A DNA stretch of 64,000 nucleotides from Pseudomonas sp. Root562 (GTDB taxonomy: Bacteria > Pseudomonadota > Gammaproteobacteria > Pseudomonadales > Pseudomonadaceae). The position numbers and the translations under genes are program-made. The DNA lies in NCBI RefSeq assembly GCF_001427125.1, contig NZ_LMGK01000023.1, positions 62,220 to 126,219 on the forward strand, in the 5' to 3' direction. This document shows, piece by piece, positions 25,385 to 37,700 of this stretch (position 1 is the first letter of the stretch; each line of letters opens with the position of its first letter). The notes below the pieces were generated by a model. That model did not search any database. It saw only the letters and a program-made list of their open reading frames with translations, and was not told where the DNA came from.

Positions 25385-27823
25385 TCAAGCCGGTTTGGCC
25401 TCCACCAACGCCTCGATCGCCATTTCCTTCTCGGCTTCCTTCAGGTCGTCCTCGTTGATCATCTCCGCGATGACCCGCAAGCGCTCCACCACCCGCGCGT
25501 TGACGCTGCCTTCAGGGAATTCGCCATTCTCGTCCGGCTCACCCGCAGGCTCACCCACCAGCAGGCTCAACGCCTCATCGGCCTGGCGTACCGCATAAAC
25601 GTGGAATTGCCCGGCGCGCACCGCCGCCAGCACTTTTTCATCCAGCATCAGCGTGGCGACGTTGGCCTGGGGAATGATCGCCCCCTGCTCGCCCGTCAAC
25701 CCGCGGGCTTCGCACAGACGGAAGAAGCCTTCGATCTTCTCGTTGACTCCTCCCACTGCCTGTACTTCACCGAACTGGTTGATCGAACCGGTAATCGCAA
25801 AGCACTGCTTGAGTGGGGTTTTCGACAAGGCCGAAATCAGTGTGCATGCCTCACCGAGTGAAGCGCTGTCGCCATCCACATAACCGTAGGACTGCTCAAG
25901 GGCGATACTGGCGGAAATGGCCAACGGGAATTCCTGGGCGTAACGGCTGCCCAGGTATCCGGTGAGGATCATCACGCCTTTGGAGTGAATGGGCTGGCCG
26001 AGGTTGACCTCGCGCTCGATGTCGACGATGCCGCTGCCCCCCGGGTACACCGTGGCGGAAATCCGCGCCGGCACGCCGAAGGCCGAATCGCCGACCTCCA
26101 GCACCGTCAAGCCGTTGCACTTGCCGACAGCCGCGCCATCGGTATCGATCAGGATGATCCCCGCCAGCATGTCATCGAGAATCCGCGCTGACACGCGCCC
26201 GGTGCGGGTAGCCTTGGCTTTGAGCGCACGTTCGATGTGCCCGGCGTCGGTCATTTCATCGCCAGCCAGATGGCGAATGAAATCCGCCTCGCTGACCAAT
26301 TGGAACAAATCACCAATACGCGCCGACAAGCGCCCCTGATGCTCGGCCAGACGCGCACTGTAGGTCGCCAGACGTGCAACCGCATCGGCGGTCAGCGGCG
26401 CCATGCCTTCCTCGGAAGTGCGGGTTTTGAGCAACTGGGCGAACTGTTCCAGGCTCTCGTCGACCATCGGGATGTCTTCGTCGAAGTCCACCAGCACGCG
26501 GAACATTTCCTGGAAGTCCGGATCGAGGTCCTGCAGCGTGTAATACAGCGAACGGGCACCAATGATGACGACTTTGACCTGCAAAGGAATGTGCTGCGGG
26601 TTCAGCGTGACAGTGGCGAAACGGCCCATTTCGCCCAGCGGCGATTCCATTTTCAGTTTGCGCGATTGCAGGGCTCGCTTCAGCGCATCCCACACGAAAG
26701 GCTCGCTGAGCATTTTTTCCGCTTCGAGAATCAGGAAACCGCCATTGGCGCGATGCAGTGCACCCGGGCGTAATTGCCGATAGGTGGTGTACAGCGCGCC
26801 CTGATCGGTGCTGTATTCAATGCGGCCGAACAGGTTTTCGTAGGTCGGGTGCGGTTCAAACACCACGGGCGCGCCGCCACTGGCCGAATGGCCGACCACC
26901 AGGCTCGGTGCGTATTGTTCCTCGAGCAATTTGCGGGCGACGGCGTCGGTCTTGCTGTCGTCTACCAATTGCTCGACCACGGTCTTGAGCAGATACACCT
27001 GCATCGCTTGCAAATACCCGCACACGGCGGCGTTCTCGGCGTACTTCTCCGACAACGGCGACAGCAGCGGCTGCAGGGCCAGGGTGATGGTTTCTTCGTT
27101 GAGGTGGCGCAGTTGATTGCTCGATTCACGCTTCCATTGCGGCAGGCTGGCGAGCTCTTCGTTCAAGCGCTCCTCCAAAGCCGAGATGTCGTCGTGGAAT
27201 CGATCGCGTTCGGCTTCCGGCAACTGCGCGAACTCCGCTTCGTCCAACGCCTTGCCTTCGCTCATCGGTGTGAAGGCGATGTTGCTGGCATCGCGGTACA
27301 GCGCGACTTCCTTTTCCAGGGCCAGGCGCTCGATCACGTCCAGCGCCTTGTCATAGCGCTGGTTGAAGGCGCGGTCGATGGCGCTTTTTTTCTGCTGGTA
27401 GGACGGGTGTTCGAACACCGCTGGAAAAGTCGCCAGCAGGTTATCGATCAAGCCGTTGATATCCCCCATGAAGGCACCGGCGGTGCCCGACGGCAGTTCC
27501 AGGGCACGCGGCTCGCGCGGCTCATCGAAATTATTGACGTAGACCCAGTCCGCCGGGGTCTGCAGGCGCTTGCCTTCGGCTTTCAGGTAGCGTTTGACGA
27601 AGGAGAACCGGCCGGTGCCGGGCTCGCCCATGACGAACACGTTGTAACCGGGGCGTGGCATGGCCACACCGAACTGCAAGGCTTCGACCGCACGTTCCTG
27701 GCCAAGCACACCGCGAAAGGGCTCCAGATCATTGGTGGTAGAGAAGCTGAACTGTTCAGCGGAAAACGGACGGGTCAGCGCTTCGGGCGCTAGACGCAAG
27801 CTGGCAGCAACAGGATCAGGCAT
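25385..27823 (-). CDS. Lon-like AAA+ protease (LonH/YcbZ family)
   Basis: 812 residues. The N-terminal AAA-like part has a P-loop variant GEPGTGRFS (66-74) in which the usual Lys is Arg72. A helical insertion covers about 150-330. The C-terminal Lon peptidase domain has the Ser-Lys dyad at Ser653 (VDGDSASLGE) and Lys696 (GGVNEKIEGF), 43 residues apart as in Lon. It corresponds by position to PA4576 and by family to E. coli YcbZ. ATP-dependent proteolysis is plausible, but the altered P-loop leaves ATP hydrolysis uncertain. Confidence 0.88.
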   Translation of the reverse strand: MPDPVAASLRLAPEALTRPFSAEQFSFSTTNDLEPFRGVLGQERAVEALQFGVAMPRPGYNVFVMGEPGTGRFSFVKRYLKAEGKRLQTPADWVYVNNFDEPREPRALELPSGTAGAFMGDINGLIDNLLATFPAVFEHPSYQQKKSAIDRAFNQRYDKALDVIERLALEKEVALYRDASNIAFTPMSEGKALDEAEFAQLPEAERDRFHDDISALEERLNEELASLPQWKRESSNQLRHLNEETITLALQPLLSPLSEKYAENAAVCGYLQAMQVYLLKTVVEQLVDDSKTDAVARKLLEEQYAPSLVVGHSASGGAPVVFEPHPTYENLFGRIEYSTDQGALYTTYRQLRPGALHRANGGFLILEAEKMLSEPFVWDALKRALQSRKLKMESPLGEMGRFATVTLNPQHIPLQVKVVIIGARSLYYTLQDLDPDFQEMFRVLVDFDEDIPMVDESLEQFAQLLKTRTSEEGMAPLTADAVARLATYSARLAEHQGRLSARIGDLFQLVSEADFIRHLAGDEMTDAGHIERALKAKATRTGRVSARILDDMLAGIILIDTDGAAVGKCNGLTVLEVGDSAFGVPARISATVYPGGSGIVDIEREVNLGQPIHSKGVMILTGYLGSRYAQEFPLAISASIALEQSYGYVDGDSASLGEACTLISALSKTPLKQCFAITGSINQFGEVQAVGGVNEKIEGFFRLCEARGLTGEQGAIIPQANVATLMLDEKVLAAVRAGQFHVYAVRQADEALSLLVGEPAGEPDENGEFPEGSVNARVVERLRVIAEMINEDDLKEAEKEMAIEALVEAKPA

Positions 27824-28101
27824 CGGGCTTCCTTACATCAGGCGGGGCAGATAGCGGCATTCTGGCGCTGCCTGTGCCTGACTGGCAAGGAGCGCCTGCG
27901 GCCAAAGCATAGACAAGTCGCTGCGCCCCGATGAGCTTGCGTCAAATCACTGTTTTCAACGAATGTTTTGCAAAAAATCACGGAACTGCGCGATCGTGCC
28001 TAAACTCCAAACTGCGCGGCTGGACTTATAACCGGCCCAACTGACGTCGGAACGCCGTCAGACCCCTTGTCCATTGGTATGCACATAAAGAGAACAAAGC
28101 T

Positions 28102-28590
28102 ATGAAACGGATTCTTCTCGGTACTCTCTTCACCGCTGTATCCATCAACGCCATGGCTCAGGCGCCAGGCGGCCCGGATTGCGGTTGGGGCAACATGCTG
28201 TTCGAAGGTCAGCGTGGCACCCCGGCTCACTTCCTGGCATCCACCACCAACGGCACTTCCGGCAACGCAACCTTCGGTATGACTTCCGGTACCAACGGTT
28301 GCTCCACCAACGCGTCGCTGACCTATGGCGGCAAATCCTGGTTTGCCATGAATGGCATGATGAACGAGCTGTCCGAAGACATGGCCAAGGGTCAGGGCGA
28401 AGCGCTGACTACTTACGCCGTGGTACTGGGCGTGGCGCCGGAAGACCGTGCGCACTTCGCCGCCGTCACTCACCAGCACTTCCAGCAGATCTTCAGCAAG
28501 GCTGACGTGACTGCAGAAGATGTGCATACCAACACCCTGGCCGTGCTGAAGAGCGATCCTCGTCTGGCCAAGTACGCTACTCAGGCTTAA
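28102..28590 (+). CDS. DUF3015 family secreted protein
   Basis: 162 residues. Signal peptide MKRILLGTLFTAVSINAMA, then QAPGGPDCGWGNMLFEGQRG, the DUF3015 signature, and an NGCSTNASLTYGG segment. The two cysteines probably pair. It is a predicted periplasmic protein of unknown function. It has its own terminator and is followed by a DUF4105 gene, an arrangement conserved in pseudomonads. Confidence 0.9.
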   Translation: MKRILLGTLFTAVSINAMAQAPGGPDCGWGNMLFEGQRGTPAHFLASTTNGTSGNATFGMTSGTNGCSTNASLTYGGKSWFAMNGMMNELSEDMAKGQGEALTTYAVVLGVAPEDRAHFAAVTHQHFQQIFSKADVTAEDVHTNTLAVLKSDPRLAKYATQA

Positions 28591-28598
28591 GCTCGATC

Positions 28599-28637
28599 AG
28601 CCCGTTTCTCTTCGGAGAGCGGGCTTTTATTTTTTCG
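28599..28637 (+). terminator. Rho-independent terminator after DUF3015 gene
   Basis: AGCCCG...TTCTC TTCG GAGAG CGGGCT followed by TTTTATTTTTT. Confidence 0.85.
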
Positions 28638-28686
28638 ACCTGCCCTTCTTCGGGGTCTTTGTTTTTTCCTGTTTAAGTTGCCGACT

Positions 28687-30540
28687 ATGCTCAAACGCCT
28701 TGCCTGGCTGGCGCTCTGTGTCTGCGCCCCGCTGTCCGCCGCGCCCGTTATCGACAATCAACGTTTGCAGCAACTGGCCAACGACCCTTTCTGGATTTCA
28801 CTGGGCCATTACGAAACCGCCAAGCTCGGCGGCTGGCGCAGCTATGTCAGCGATCCGAAGTTCTTCCTTGCCGCCGATGGCAACGCACACCCGGACCGTG
28901 AACTGGCGGCCACCGTGCAAGCGCTGTACGCGCCCGCCAGCGCGGGCGAGCAGCACGCTCAATGCGTTTATCCGGCGCGCACCCGTTGGCTCAAAACACA
29001 GCTCAACCTGACAGATCTGCCAGTCCTGGACTGCGCCGAATTCAAGCAATGGTTCAAGGATGTCTCGCCCCACAGCGCGGTAATGATCTTCCCCGCGGCG
29101 TATTTGAACAGCCCTTCCTCGATGTTCGGCCACACCCTGTTGCGTATCGATCAGGCGGATGTGCAAAGCGACAAGACTTCGCTGCTCAGCTACGCAATCA
29201 ACTTCGGTGCGTACATCGAAGGTTCGGACAACAGCATTCTCTATGCCTGGAAAGGCTTGATGGGCGGTTACCCGGGGTTGTTTGCCCTGGTGCCGTATCA
29301 GGAAAAACTCTCGGAATACCGCAGCCTGGAAAACCGCGACCTGTGGGAATACCGGCTCAACCTGACCCAGCAGGAAACCGCGCGCATGGTCGAGCATGTC
29401 TGGGAGTTGAAGCAGATCAAGTTCGACTACTTCTTCTTCGACGAAAACTGCTCCTATCGCCTGCTGGAACTGTTGCAAGTGGCCCGCCCGAGCCTGCGCC
29501 TGACCGAACAATTCCCTCTGACCGCCATTCCCACCGACACCGTCAAAGCGGTGAAAGACGCAGGGCTGGTCGAGTCGATCGAGTATCGTCCATCCCGCGA
29601 ACGGGAGTTGTTGAGCCGCGCCGAGCCGTTGTCCGATGAAGAACAACAATGGGTGCTGAAAGTCAGCGCCGACCAGAAGCAACTGCAAACCCCGGCGTTC
29701 AAGGCCCAGCCTCGCGCGCGCCAGGCACTGATCATCGACGCGGCCTATCGTCTTGAACGCTATCGCGCCAACGGCCAGGAACGCGATCCGCAGCGGGCAC
29801 AGCGCAGCTTCGAACTGCTGCGGGCGATCAACCAGAACCCGGCACCGGAACTGGACATCCCGCAACCCGGCCTGCCAGAGGATGGTCATGAATCCCGCAC
29901 GTGGCAGGCCGGTCTAGGTACCCGTGGCGACCGCGCCTTTGGCGAATACGGTTTGCGCATGGCCTATCACGACCTCAACGACAACTCGGAAAGCTTCCCC
30001 CTTGGCGCGCAGATCGAAATCCTGCAACTGAAGCTGCGCCAATACGAAGGCAATGATTGGCAGGTGCAGCAACTGGACCTGGCGACCATCCGCTCCCTGA
30101 CCCCGCGCAACGAGTTGCTGCAACCGCTGTCGTGGCAAGTGACCGGCGGCCTGGAACGGGTGCCGGGCAAGCATGACGATGAAACCCTGGTCAGCCACGT
30201 CAATGGCGGTGGCGGCGGCACCTGGCAACTGGCCGACGACATGCTCGGCTTTGCCTTGGGCACTGTGCGGGTGGAGCACAACAATGACTTCGCCGAATTC
30301 ATTTCTCCGGCAGCAGGTTTCAACACCGGCCTGCTCTGGAAAAACCCGCTGGGTAACTTGAGCCTTGAGACCAGGGGCGATTTCTTCACCAATGGCGAAG
30401 TGCGCCGCTCCATCAGCTTGAACCAGCAATGGGAGCTATCGCGCAACCTGGGCCTGCGCCTGAGCGCCCAGCGCGAATTCAGCCACCTGGCTTCGCCAGA
30501 GAACGAAGTGATGCTTGAAATGAAGTGGTATCACTACTGA
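28687..30540 (+). CDS. DUF4105 family outer-surface/periplasmic protein
   Basis: 617 residues from the ATG at 28687; a TTG three codons earlier is possible, and neither has a clear ribosome site. The signal peptide ends at LSAAP. The DUF4105 domain (about 100-300) shows SSMFGHTLLRID, SYAINFGAYIEG and FFDENCSYRLLELL, reminiscent of NlpC/P60-like permuted papain-fold His and Cys positions. The C-terminal third is rich in alternating strand patterns (EILQLKLRQYEGNDWQVQQL...) and ends in an aromatic strand (EVMLEMKWYHY), suggesting an outer-membrane barrel. Function unknown; envelope location inferred. Confidence 0.87.
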   Translation: MLKRLAWLALCVCAPLSAAPVIDNQRLQQLANDPFWISLGHYETAKLGGWRSYVSDPKFFLAADGNAHPDRELAATVQALYAPASAGEQHAQCVYPARTRWLKTQLNLTDLPVLDCAEFKQWFKDVSPHSAVMIFPAAYLNSPSSMFGHTLLRIDQADVQSDKTSLLSYAINFGAYIEGSDNSILYAWKGLMGGYPGLFALVPYQEKLSEYRSLENRDLWEYRLNLTQQETARMVEHVWELKQIKFDYFFFDENCSYRLLELLQVARPSLRLTEQFPLTAIPTDTVKAVKDAGLVESIEYRPSRERELLSRAEPLSDEEQQWVLKVSADQKQLQTPAFKAQPRARQALIIDAAYRLERYRANGQERDPQRAQRSFELLRAINQNPAPELDIPQPGLPEDGHESRTWQAGLGTRGDRAFGEYGLRMAYHDLNDNSESFPLGAQIEILQLKLRQYEGNDWQVQQLDLATIRSLTPRNELLQPLSWQVTGGLERVPGKHDDETLVSHVNGGGGGTWQLADDMLGFALGTVRVEHNNDFAEFISPAAGFNTGLLWKNPLGNLSLETRGDFFTNGEVRRSISLNQQWELSRNLGLRLSAQREFSHLASPENEVMLEMKWYHY

Positions 30541-30615
30541 TTTGAGTCGCTTTCAGACATTCAAAGAAACCAAATGCCAGCAACCATGGCCCAAACCCTA
30601 TAACGGGAGAAAACC

Positions 30616-31110
30616 ATGAGTCGCGCCTTCGTCAATGAAGATAACGCCGCCGCGCAAGCCGATCAGCCAGTTGAACGGCAGGTCAGTGCGCAACCCAACT
30701 ACGTCACGCCGCAAGGGTTGAAGTTGTTGCAGGGAAAAGTCGCCGAGCTGCAAGCGCTGCATGCCGAACAATCGGCCAGGATCGACCAGACCGACAAACA
30801 ACGCCTGGTCGACCTCGAACGGGACCTGCGCTACTTCAAGCAGCGATTGAGCAGCGCACAGGTTGTAGCTGTCGCCACTTCAACCGAAAAAGTGCAGATC
30901 GGCAGCTGGGTGACCTACGCCGATGAGCATGACAGCGAACACCGGGTGCAATTGGTGGGCGAAGATCAGGCCGATGCTGCCCATGGCCTGATCAATTGGG
31001 GCTCGCCACTGGGTCGGGCGTTGCTCGGCGCACAACTCGGTGACGAGGTGCTGTGGCAACGCCCGGCCGGTGATCAAGTGATTGCAGTGATCCGCATCGA
31101 ACCGGCTTAA
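30616..31110 (+). CDS. GreA/GreB-family transcription factor-like protein
   Basis: 164 residues, GGGAGAA upstream. The N-terminal coiled coil (LKLLQGKVAELQALHAEQSARI...LERDLRYFKQRLSSAQ) and C-terminal FKBP-like Gre domain (VQIGSWVTYADEHDSEHRVQLVGEDQAD...SPLGRALLGAQLGDEV) are clear. The acidic tip motif of true GreA/GreB (GDxSENADY) is absent and the coil is shorter. It may bind the RNA polymerase secondary channel without stimulating cleavage. The last 4 bp overlap gdhA convergently. Confidence 0.85.
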   Translation: MSRAFVNEDNAAAQADQPVERQVSAQPNYVTPQGLKLLQGKVAELQALHAEQSARIDQTDKQRLVDLERDLRYFKQRLSSAQVVAVATSTEKVQIGSWVTYADEHDSEHRVQLVGEDQADAAHGLINWGSPLGRALLGAQLGDEVLWQRPAGDQVIAVIRIEPA

Positions 31111-32444
31111 ACCACACCCTGAGCAAGCATCGCATCGGCGACTTTGACGAAGCCGGCGATGTTCGCGCCCTTGACGTAATTGACCTGACCGTTCTCTTCG
31201 CCGTAATGCACACAGGCGTGGTGGATCGACTGCATGATCGCGTGCAGCTTGCTGTCCACCTCACCGCCGGTCCACAGCAGACGCATGGCGTTCTGCGACA
31301 TCTCCAGACCGCTGACGGCAACGCCACCGGCATTGGACGCCTTGCCCGGGGCGAACAGGATCCCCGCCTCGATGAACAGGTCCACTGCTTCCAGCGTGGT
31401 TGGCATGTTCGCGCCCTCGGCCACGCAGATGCAGCCATTGCGCAGCAGAGCGCGAGCCGCCTCGGCATCCAGTTCGTTTTGCGTGGCGCAAGGCAGCGCG
31501 ATATCGCACCTCAGCCCCCACGGGTGTTGCCCGGCAAGGAACTCAAGACCAAAACGGCCGGCCAATTCGCTGATGCGCCCGCGCTGGACGTTTTTCAGCT
31601 CCAGCACCGCGCTCCATTGCTCTTCGGTCAAACCGCTTTCGCAGTACAGCGTGCCTTCGGAATCCGACAGCGAGATCACCTTGCCACCCAGGTCCATGAC
31701 CTTGCGCGCAGCGTATTGGGCGACGTTGCCGGAACCGGAAATCGCCACACGCTTGCCCTCGACGGTTTGCTCGCGACGCTTGAGCATTTCCTCGGCAAAG
31801 TACACGCAACCGAAACCCGTCGCTTCCGGGCGGATCAGGCTGCCGCCGTAGCTTGGACCTTTACCGGTCAGCACGCTGGTGAACTGGTTGCTCAAGCGCT
31901 TGTACTGACCGAACAGGAAACCGATCTCGCGGGCACCGACGCCGATGTCTCCGGCCGGCACGTCAACGTCGGCGCCGATGTGCCGGTACAGCTCGCTCAT
32001 GAAGGCCTGGCAGAAGCGCATGACTTCGGCATCGCTTTTGCCTTTGGGGTCGAAGTCCGAACCGCCCTTGCCACCGCCCATGGGCAGCGACGTCAGCGAG
32101 TTCTTGAAGGTCTGCTCGAAGGCGAGGAATTTCAGCACGCCGAGGTTAACCGAAGGATGGAAGCGCAAACCGCCCTTGTACGGACCGATGGCACTGTTCA
32201 TCTGGATGCGGAAGCCACGGTTGACCTGCACCTTGCCATGATCATCGACCCAGGAAACCCGAAACACGACTGCCCGCTCCGGTTCACAGATGCGTTCCAG
32301 AATGCCCGAGGTCAGATAATGCGGATTGGCTTCGAGAAACGGCCACAGGCTGCGCAGGACTTCTTCGACAGCCTGGTGAAATTCGGGTTGATCCGGGTCG
32401 CGTTTTTTCAGGCGCGCCAGGAAAGATTCGACGGATTCGATCAT
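31107..32444 (-). CDS. gdhA: NADP-specific glutamate dehydrogenase
   Basis: 445 residues from the ATG at 32444 (MIESVESFLARLKKRDPDQPEF), the family length; a Met five codons earlier is in frame. Catalytic glycine-rich motif PMGGGKGGSDFDPKGKSD, dinucleotide fold AISGSGNVAQYAA, and PAGDIGVGAREIGFLFGQY. Hexameric, class I. It aminates 2-oxoglutarate to glutamate with NADPH, so it serves ammonium assimilation. Confidence 0.96.
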   Translation of the reverse strand: MIESVESFLARLKKRDPDQPEFHQAVEEVLRSLWPFLEANPHYLTSGILERICEPERAVVFRVSWVDDHGKVQVNRGFRIQMNSAIGPYKGGLRFHPSVNLGVLKFLAFEQTFKNSLTSLPMGGGKGGSDFDPKGKSDAEVMRFCQAFMSELYRHIGADVDVPAGDIGVGAREIGFLFGQYKRLSNQFTSVLTGKGPSYGGSLIRPEATGFGCVYFAEEMLKRREQTVEGKRVAISGSGNVAQYAARKVMDLGGKVISLSDSEGTLYCESGLTEEQWSAVLELKNVQRGRISELAGRFGLEFLAGQHPWGLRCDIALPCATQNELDAEAARALLRNGCICVAEGANMPTTLEAVDLFIEAGILFAPGKASNAGGVAVSGLEMSQNAMRLLWTGGEVDSKLHAIMQSIHHACVHYGEENGQVNYVKGANIAGFVKVADAMLAQGVV

Positions 32445-32640
32445 GAAGAGTCTCGGCAAATTTATTGTCGTTGGGAGAGATTGCGCCGGACTTTAACAAA
32501 CGGATCGCGCACAGGAACAGAGCAAAATGTCGCTTTTATGAAATTAAATGGTGCACAGGATATAAATCAGACCGGTTTTTAGCCCTATTTTGCACTTGAA
32601 TGGTGAGATCAGACTCAAATTATGCACCAACAGTTATATC

Positions 32641-32732
32641 GCCATCGCTGGCAAGCCAGCTCCCACAGTGTCAGCGGTGACTACATTTCCGGGCATGACA
32701 AAAATCCTGTGGGAGCTGGCTTGCCAGCGATG
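32641..32732. repeat. REPIN of the second family, between gdhA and ettA
   Basis: GCCATCGCTGGCAAGCCAGC and GCTGGCTTGCCAGCGATG, each with an outer TCCCACAG/CTGTGGGA, flank about 35 bp. The consensus (GTGGGAGCTGGCTTGCCAGC) differs from the TGTAGGAGCGAGC type elsewhere. The 370-bp gap otherwise holds the AT-rich gdhA upstream region and the ettA terminator. Confidence 0.88.
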
Positions 32733-32768
32733 AATTCACCGCAGTATTCCTGAAAAAAACCGGGCAAA

Positions 32769-32797
32769 AAAAAACGGAGCCCGAAGGCTCCGCTCTT
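32769..32797 (-). terminator. Rho-independent terminator of ettA
   Basis: On the minus strand AGCGGAGCC, TTCG loop, GGCTCCG, then eight or more T. Confidence 0.9.
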
Positions 32798-32813
32798 TAT
32801 GCAACCAACCCAA

Positions 32814-34478
<1,665 letters not shown>

Positions 34479-34763
34479 GGAGAACCTTGGGTCAGTGACT
34501 ATGAATGATTGGAGCGCAGGCGATGCCCGGGCCAGACCGTGCGCGTTCTACGCTTGACGAGGGCAATGCGTGCGCGCTGAAAGAAGTCTGATTCTAGGAG
34601 CTGGAACGCTCCCGCGTAACCGGCAAAGCTACCTGAATGACAGGTGGCCGTCCAGCCGAGCGGGGCTGGCACTTTGCCACAACTCAAGGCATGCTAGCCG
34701 CCCTTCGGGCGTCCGGCTTATAGTGCACGTCGCGCCAGTCCAGCCAAACCGCAGGATTAAAGT

Positions 34764-37700
34764 TTGTCCAACGTCCCTTCGTCCCTGATCACCAGTGCCC
34801 CCACTGCGGCGCCCGGCTCGCCCCTGCGCGGCACCCTCAAAGGCGCGCTCGCGACACTGGTGCTGATGCTGCTCGCCCTGATGTTCTGGCAGCTCCTGGA
34901 TCAGTTGCGCGAAACCCAGAAAACCCAGCGCCAGTACACCATCGACTACACTGCTGACCTGGCAGCGCAAGTCAGTCTGAACATGGCGCTCAACGCGCGG
35001 ATCGCCCTCAATCTGCTGCCGATTGTCGAACAGCCGCAAACAGCCGACGAACAGCAGGAGTTGCTGCGCAAGCTGCAAAAGTCCCTGCCCGATCTGATCA
35101 GCCTTGCCTTGCTGAGCCCCTCGGGCAGGATCCTGAATGACAGCGCCAGCAACAGCGAAGATGCCGACTATCTGGCCGAGCTGGTCCGGCGCAGTCGTGC
35201 CCAGCCTCATTACTTCAGCAATGCCATCGATGGCTCGGTGGTGCACCTGTTGCTGCATCAAGCCAGCGGCAGTACCCGCGGCTATTGGGCCCTGCGCCTG
35301 AAACCAACGTTTTTCACGACCTTGACCAAGCTCAATGAAGCAGGTGACCGGCCATTATGGCTGGTGGAAAACCGCTTCAATCACCAAATCATCAGTCGTG
35401 ATGAATCACTGCCGCTGGTCAATCCAGGCACGCTGACCCAGGACGACCTGACCAACAGTGTGCTGACGGTTCCCCTGAGCAGCAGCGACTGGCAACTGCG
35501 CGGCCTGTTCGATCGCCACCGCGTGCTCGAAGAACTGCTGCCCGCCTTTATCGGCAAATGCCTGCTGGGGCTGGCCTTCTCGATGCTGCCGTTCATCGTT
35601 CTACTGAACATGCGCCGCCGCCAGCGCCAATTACATGAAGGCCGGCGCCGCTATCAGGAGATTTTCGAGGGCACCGGTGTTGCGCTGTGCGTGCTCGATG
35701 TGGCCAGCCTCAAGAACGTATTCGACAAAGCCCGATTGCACAGTAACGAGCAACTGCATACCTGGCTTGCCGATCCGGAACAACGTCGGCAATTGCTGCA
35801 AGAACTGCGGATTACCGAGGTCAACCAGGTGGCCCTGCAACTGCTCAATGTCAACACCACCCAACAGGCCTGGGACTTGCTGATAGACGGCAACCCGCTG
35901 GACGGCAGTGCCATCGGTAATAAGGTGCTCGAAGCGCTCCTCAACCGGCAGGAGCAGCTGGAACTGGAGATCAAACTGCAGGACGCCACAGGCCGCGATC
36001 AGCACCTGTGGCTGGTGCTGCGCCTGCCGCAAGACCTGGCCGACTATAAAGCGGTAATCCTGAGCATCACCGACATCACCAGCCGCAAGCTCATCGAGCT
36101 GTCTTTGCAAGAGCGCGAAGGGTTCTGGTCGGATGTGGTGCGTACCGTGCCCGATCACTTGTACGTGCAGGACGTGATCAGCCAGCGGATGATCTTCAGC
36201 AATCACCATCTGGGCCAGACGCTGGGCTACAACCGCGCTGAACTGCAGCAGATGGGCGAGTATTTCTGGGAGATCCTCCTGCATCCCGACGATGCCGACT
36301 TCTACCACCGTTCACGCCAGAGCCAGCGCCTGGGTGGTTACAGCCAACTGTTGCAATGCCAATTGCGCTTTCGTCACCGCGACGGTGAATGGCGGCGCTT
36401 CGACATTCGTGAACAGGCCCTGGCGCGGGACAAGCATGACCAGGTGACGCGCATCATCGGCGTGGCCAAGGACGTCACCGAACAGATCGAAGCCAGCGAG
36501 TCCCTGCGCGACAGCGAGCAGCGTTACCGGATGCTCGCGGAAAGCATCAGCGATGTGATTTTCTCCACCGACAGCCGCATGGCCCTCAATTATGTCAGCC
36601 CGTCGGTGCAAGCCGTACTCGGCTACGACGCCGAGTGGATTTTCCAGAATGGCTGGCAATCGACCATTGCCAACCCTCACCAACTGACCGGTATCTACAG
36701 CCTGATGGAACGGGTCGGCAAAGCCCTGGACCAGCCCGACCAGTTGGCACTGTTGCGCAACCAGGTGCAGACCCAACTGTTCCTGTTTGACTGCCTGCGC
36801 GCAGACGGTCGCAAGATCCCGATCGAGTTGCGCCTGGTGCTGGTCTGGGACGAGCACGGCGCCTTCGAAGGCGTGCTCGGTGTCGGACGTGATATCAGTC
36901 AGCAACGTCGCGCCGAAAAGGACCTGCGCATGGCCGCTACGGTTTTCGAGCATTCGACCTCGGCGATCCTGATCACTGACCCAGCCGGCTACATCGTCCA
37001 GGCCAACGAAGCCTTCAGCCGTGTCAGTGGCTATGCCGTGGAACAAGTACTCGACCAGTTGCCGAACATGCTGACCGTCGACGAGCAGCAGGAAGCTCAC
37101 CTGCGTTATGTGCTCATGCAACTCAATCAGCACAGCACCTGGGAAGGCGAAGTCTGGTTGCGGCGCCGCAACGGTGAGCATTATCCGGCGTGGGTTGGCA
37201 TCACCGCTGTGCTGGACGACGAAGGCGACCTCGCCAGTTACGTGTGCTTCTTCAGCGACATTAGCGAGCGCAAGGCCAGCGAGCAGCGGATTCATCGCCT
37301 CGCTTATTACGATGCACTGACGCACCTGCCTAACCGCACGCTGTTCCAGGACCGCTTGCACACGGCGCTGCAAGCGGCCGAACGTCAGAAGTCCTGGGTG
37401 GTGCTGATGTTCCTCGACCTGGACCGTTTCAAACCGATCAACGATTCCCTGGGCCACGCCGCCGGCGACCGCATGCTCAAGGAAATGGCGACACGCCTGC
37501 TCGGTTGCGTCGACGATGACGACACCGTGGCGCGCATGGGCGGTGATGAGTTCACCCTGCTCCTGCAACCGCGCGCCAATCGTGAAATTGCCTTGAACCG
37601 GGCCATTCACGTAGCGGAACAGATTCTCGCCAGCCTGGTAAAACCCTTCGTGCTCGAAGGCCGCGAATTCTTCGTCACCGCCAGTATTGGCATCGCCCTG

